In this document: positions 5,383-6,420 of the stretch, in pieces
Layout: each line of letters opens with the position of its first letter
Position numbering within the stretch: position 1 is the first letter of the stretch
From: Ktedonobacter sp.
GTDB taxonomy: Bacteria; Chloroflexota; Ktedonobacteria; Ktedonobacterales; Ktedonobacteraceae
NCBI GenBank assembly: GCA_003450555.1
Contig: DMFQ01000058.1
Coordinates: 1-6,420 of the forward strand
Reading direction: 5' to 3'
DNA: 6,420 nucleotides
Translations under genes and position numbers: made by a program
The notes under the pieces: model-generated
Databases searched by the model: none
Told to the model about the DNA's origin: nothing
Seen by the model: only the letters and a program-made list of their open reading frames with translations

Positions 5383-6399
5383 ATGGCTATAGAGAAACAG
5401 ACGGAAGAGCAAAGCGAAGTACTGTACCCGGCAACGACCGGGACGTCTCCAACTCCTCGTAAACTGAGCACAAAAGGTCGGATATTTGCACTCATCATCG
5501 CGATGCGACCCCGCCAATGGACGAAAAACCTGGCGCTCTTCGTTGGGCTGGTCTTTGCGCAACAATTATTTACCTTGACGTCGTTTGAGCGGGCTGGATT
5601 AGCCTTTGCCGCATTTTGCCTGGCTTCCAGTTTCATCTACCTGCTGAACGATTTACTGGATCTGGAGAACGATCGCCAGCACCCGACGAAACGCAATCGT
5701 CCGCTGGCTGCTGGCGACCTGCCGGTTACGTGGGCCGTGGTGGCTATGGGCGTGCTATTGTTGGGAAGCGCGGGACTAACAGGGCTGATCTTTACGATTC
5801 CTATCCAGGTGAAGCCGGATATCTTTGCCAATTTGGGTGGAGCCAATCTACTCTTTACCACTACGCTTGTAAGCTACCTGCTATTAATGGTGCTCTACAG
5901 CGTACGGCTGAAGCATATTGTCCTGCTGGACGTCTTTATCATTGCCAGTGGCTTTGTATTACGTATCCTGGCCGGAGCAGTCGTTGTTCCTGTCTCTATC
6001 TCACCGTGGCTGTACCTGGTGACTATCCTCCTGTCGCTTTTCCTCGCGCTCAACAAGAGGCGTCACGAGCTTGTTTTATTAGAGGAACGAGCCAGCAATC
6101 ACCGGCAGATACTCAAAGAGTATAGCCTTCCCATGCTTGACCAGATGATTACTATCGTTACAGCGGCAACCTTTATGTCTTACAGCCTGTACACGTTCCA
6201 GGGGCCAACGGGTAACCATCGTCTCATGCTCACCATACCGCTGGTACTCTATGGCATGTTCCGTTATTTATACCTGGTTCATATGCGTATGGAAGGCGGA
6301 AGTCCCGACGAGGTGTTATTGCGTGACCGACACATGCTTGGAACCGTTGTGTTGTGTGTAGCAATTATTATTGTTGTACTCTACATTTTGCCAAATTAA
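5383..6399 (+). CDS. UbiA-family prenyltransferase, decaprenyl-phosphate phosphoribosyltransferase-like
   Basis: Integral membrane enzyme of the UbiA superfamily, 338 residues from this start. The first Asp-rich motif NDLLDLEND (89-97), followed by HPTKRNRPLAAG (100-111), and the second region YSVRLKH...D183...R194 with NKRRHEL (224-230) match enzymes that transfer phosphoribose from PRPP to polyprenyl phosphate (Rv3806c/DprE pathway type). RPRQWTKN (42-49) and the tail motif DEVLLRDR (309-316) are also typical. About nine membrane segments are visible, at roughly 51-60, 71-88, 116-139, 156-173, 179-202, 209-223, 251-270, 281-299 and 318-336. ATG 5383 is preferred because it leaves a short hydrophilic N-terminus before the conserved core. 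The alternatives are ATG 5293 (368 aa) and GTG 5356, and none has a good Shine-Dalgarno. The spacer on its left carries repeats. Family is secure; the exact acceptor, and whether the product feeds a cell-wall sugar donor, is inferred. Confidence 0.88.
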   Translation: MAIEKQTEEQSEVLYPATTGTSPTPRKLSTKGRIFALIIAMRPRQWTKNLALFVGLVFAQQLFTLTSFERAGLAFAAFCLASSFIYLLNDLLDLENDRQHPTKRNRPLAAGDLPVTWAVVAMGVLLLGSAGLTGLIFTIPIQVKPDIFANLGGANLLFTTTLVSYLLLMVLYSVRLKHIVLLDVFIIASGFVLRILAGAVVVPVSISPWLYLVTILLSLFLALNKRRHELVLLEERASNHRQILKEYSLPMLDQMITIVTAATFMSYSLYTFQGPTGNHRLMLTIPLVLYGMFRYLYLVHMRMEGGSPDEVLLRDRHMLGTVVLCVAIIIVVLYILPN

Positions 6400-6405
6400 G
6401 GGAGA

Positions 6406-6417
6406 GGGTGGGCTTGC
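6406..6417 (-). repeat. Partial repeat copy at the window edge
   Basis: GGGTGGGCTTGC resembles the reverse complement of the internal hairpin of the 5123-5154 unit (GGGTGGGGCTTGC) with one G missing. It begins 7 nt after the UbiA-family stop codon and is cut off soon after by the window end, so the full element cannot be judged. Confidence 0.4.
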
Positions 6418-6420
6418 AGA

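Noticed and set aside
5616..6125. Plus-strand open frame of 169 codons
   Set aside because: It overlaps the UbiA-family gene in another frame, and its translation is not membrane-like or otherwise recognisable.

Overview
The window carries five protein genes of ordinary bacterial housekeeping and regulatory type, about half G+C by eye. Strong GAGG-type ribosome binding sites precede four of the five genes. The gene set and composition would fit a Chloroflexota bacterium, perhaps the Ktedonobacteria: an Mrp ATPase fused to a DUF1858 domain, a decaprenyl-phosphate-phosphoribosyltransferase-like UbiA protein, a cAMP-type Crp/Fnr regulator, and GGGTGG/GGCAAGCC interspersed repeats. This assignment is inference; nothing in the window proves the taxon.

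Layout. At 33-992 (+) a promoter and Shine-Dalgarno lead into a monofunctional prephenate dehydratase (pheA, phenylalanine synthesis). A bidirectional hairpin terminator at 995-1053 separates it from the convergent mrp gene (1064-2098, -), an Fe-S carrier/scaffold-type P-loop ATPase. Upstream of mrp are its own extended -10 promoter, a small 16-bp palindrome and a perfect 29-bp-stem hairpin (2251-2312). The hairpin closes off the upstream minus-strand gene, a FadD/ACSF2-like fatty acyl-CoA synthetase (2319-4067, -). A 224-bp divergent intergenic region holds repeated GATAA motifs and a possible 23-codon leader ORF. It is followed by a Crp/Fnr-family regulator (4292-4981, +). A 401-bp spacer contains a tandem/inverted repeat cluster (5091-5206). 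The last gene is a nine-helix UbiA-family membrane prenyltransferase (5383-6399, +), and a further partial repeat copy sits at the right edge.

The genes do not form one obvious pathway or operon; each seems to be its own transcription unit. The divergent placement of the acyl-CoA synthetase and the Crp-type regulator makes regulation of the first by the second plausible, but the sequence does not prove it. No mobile element, CRISPR array, phage, tRNA or rRNA was seen, and no clearly new multi-gene system is present. The points most worth a second look are the altered Mrp architecture, the two repeat/hairpin structures and the leader ORF before the regulator.
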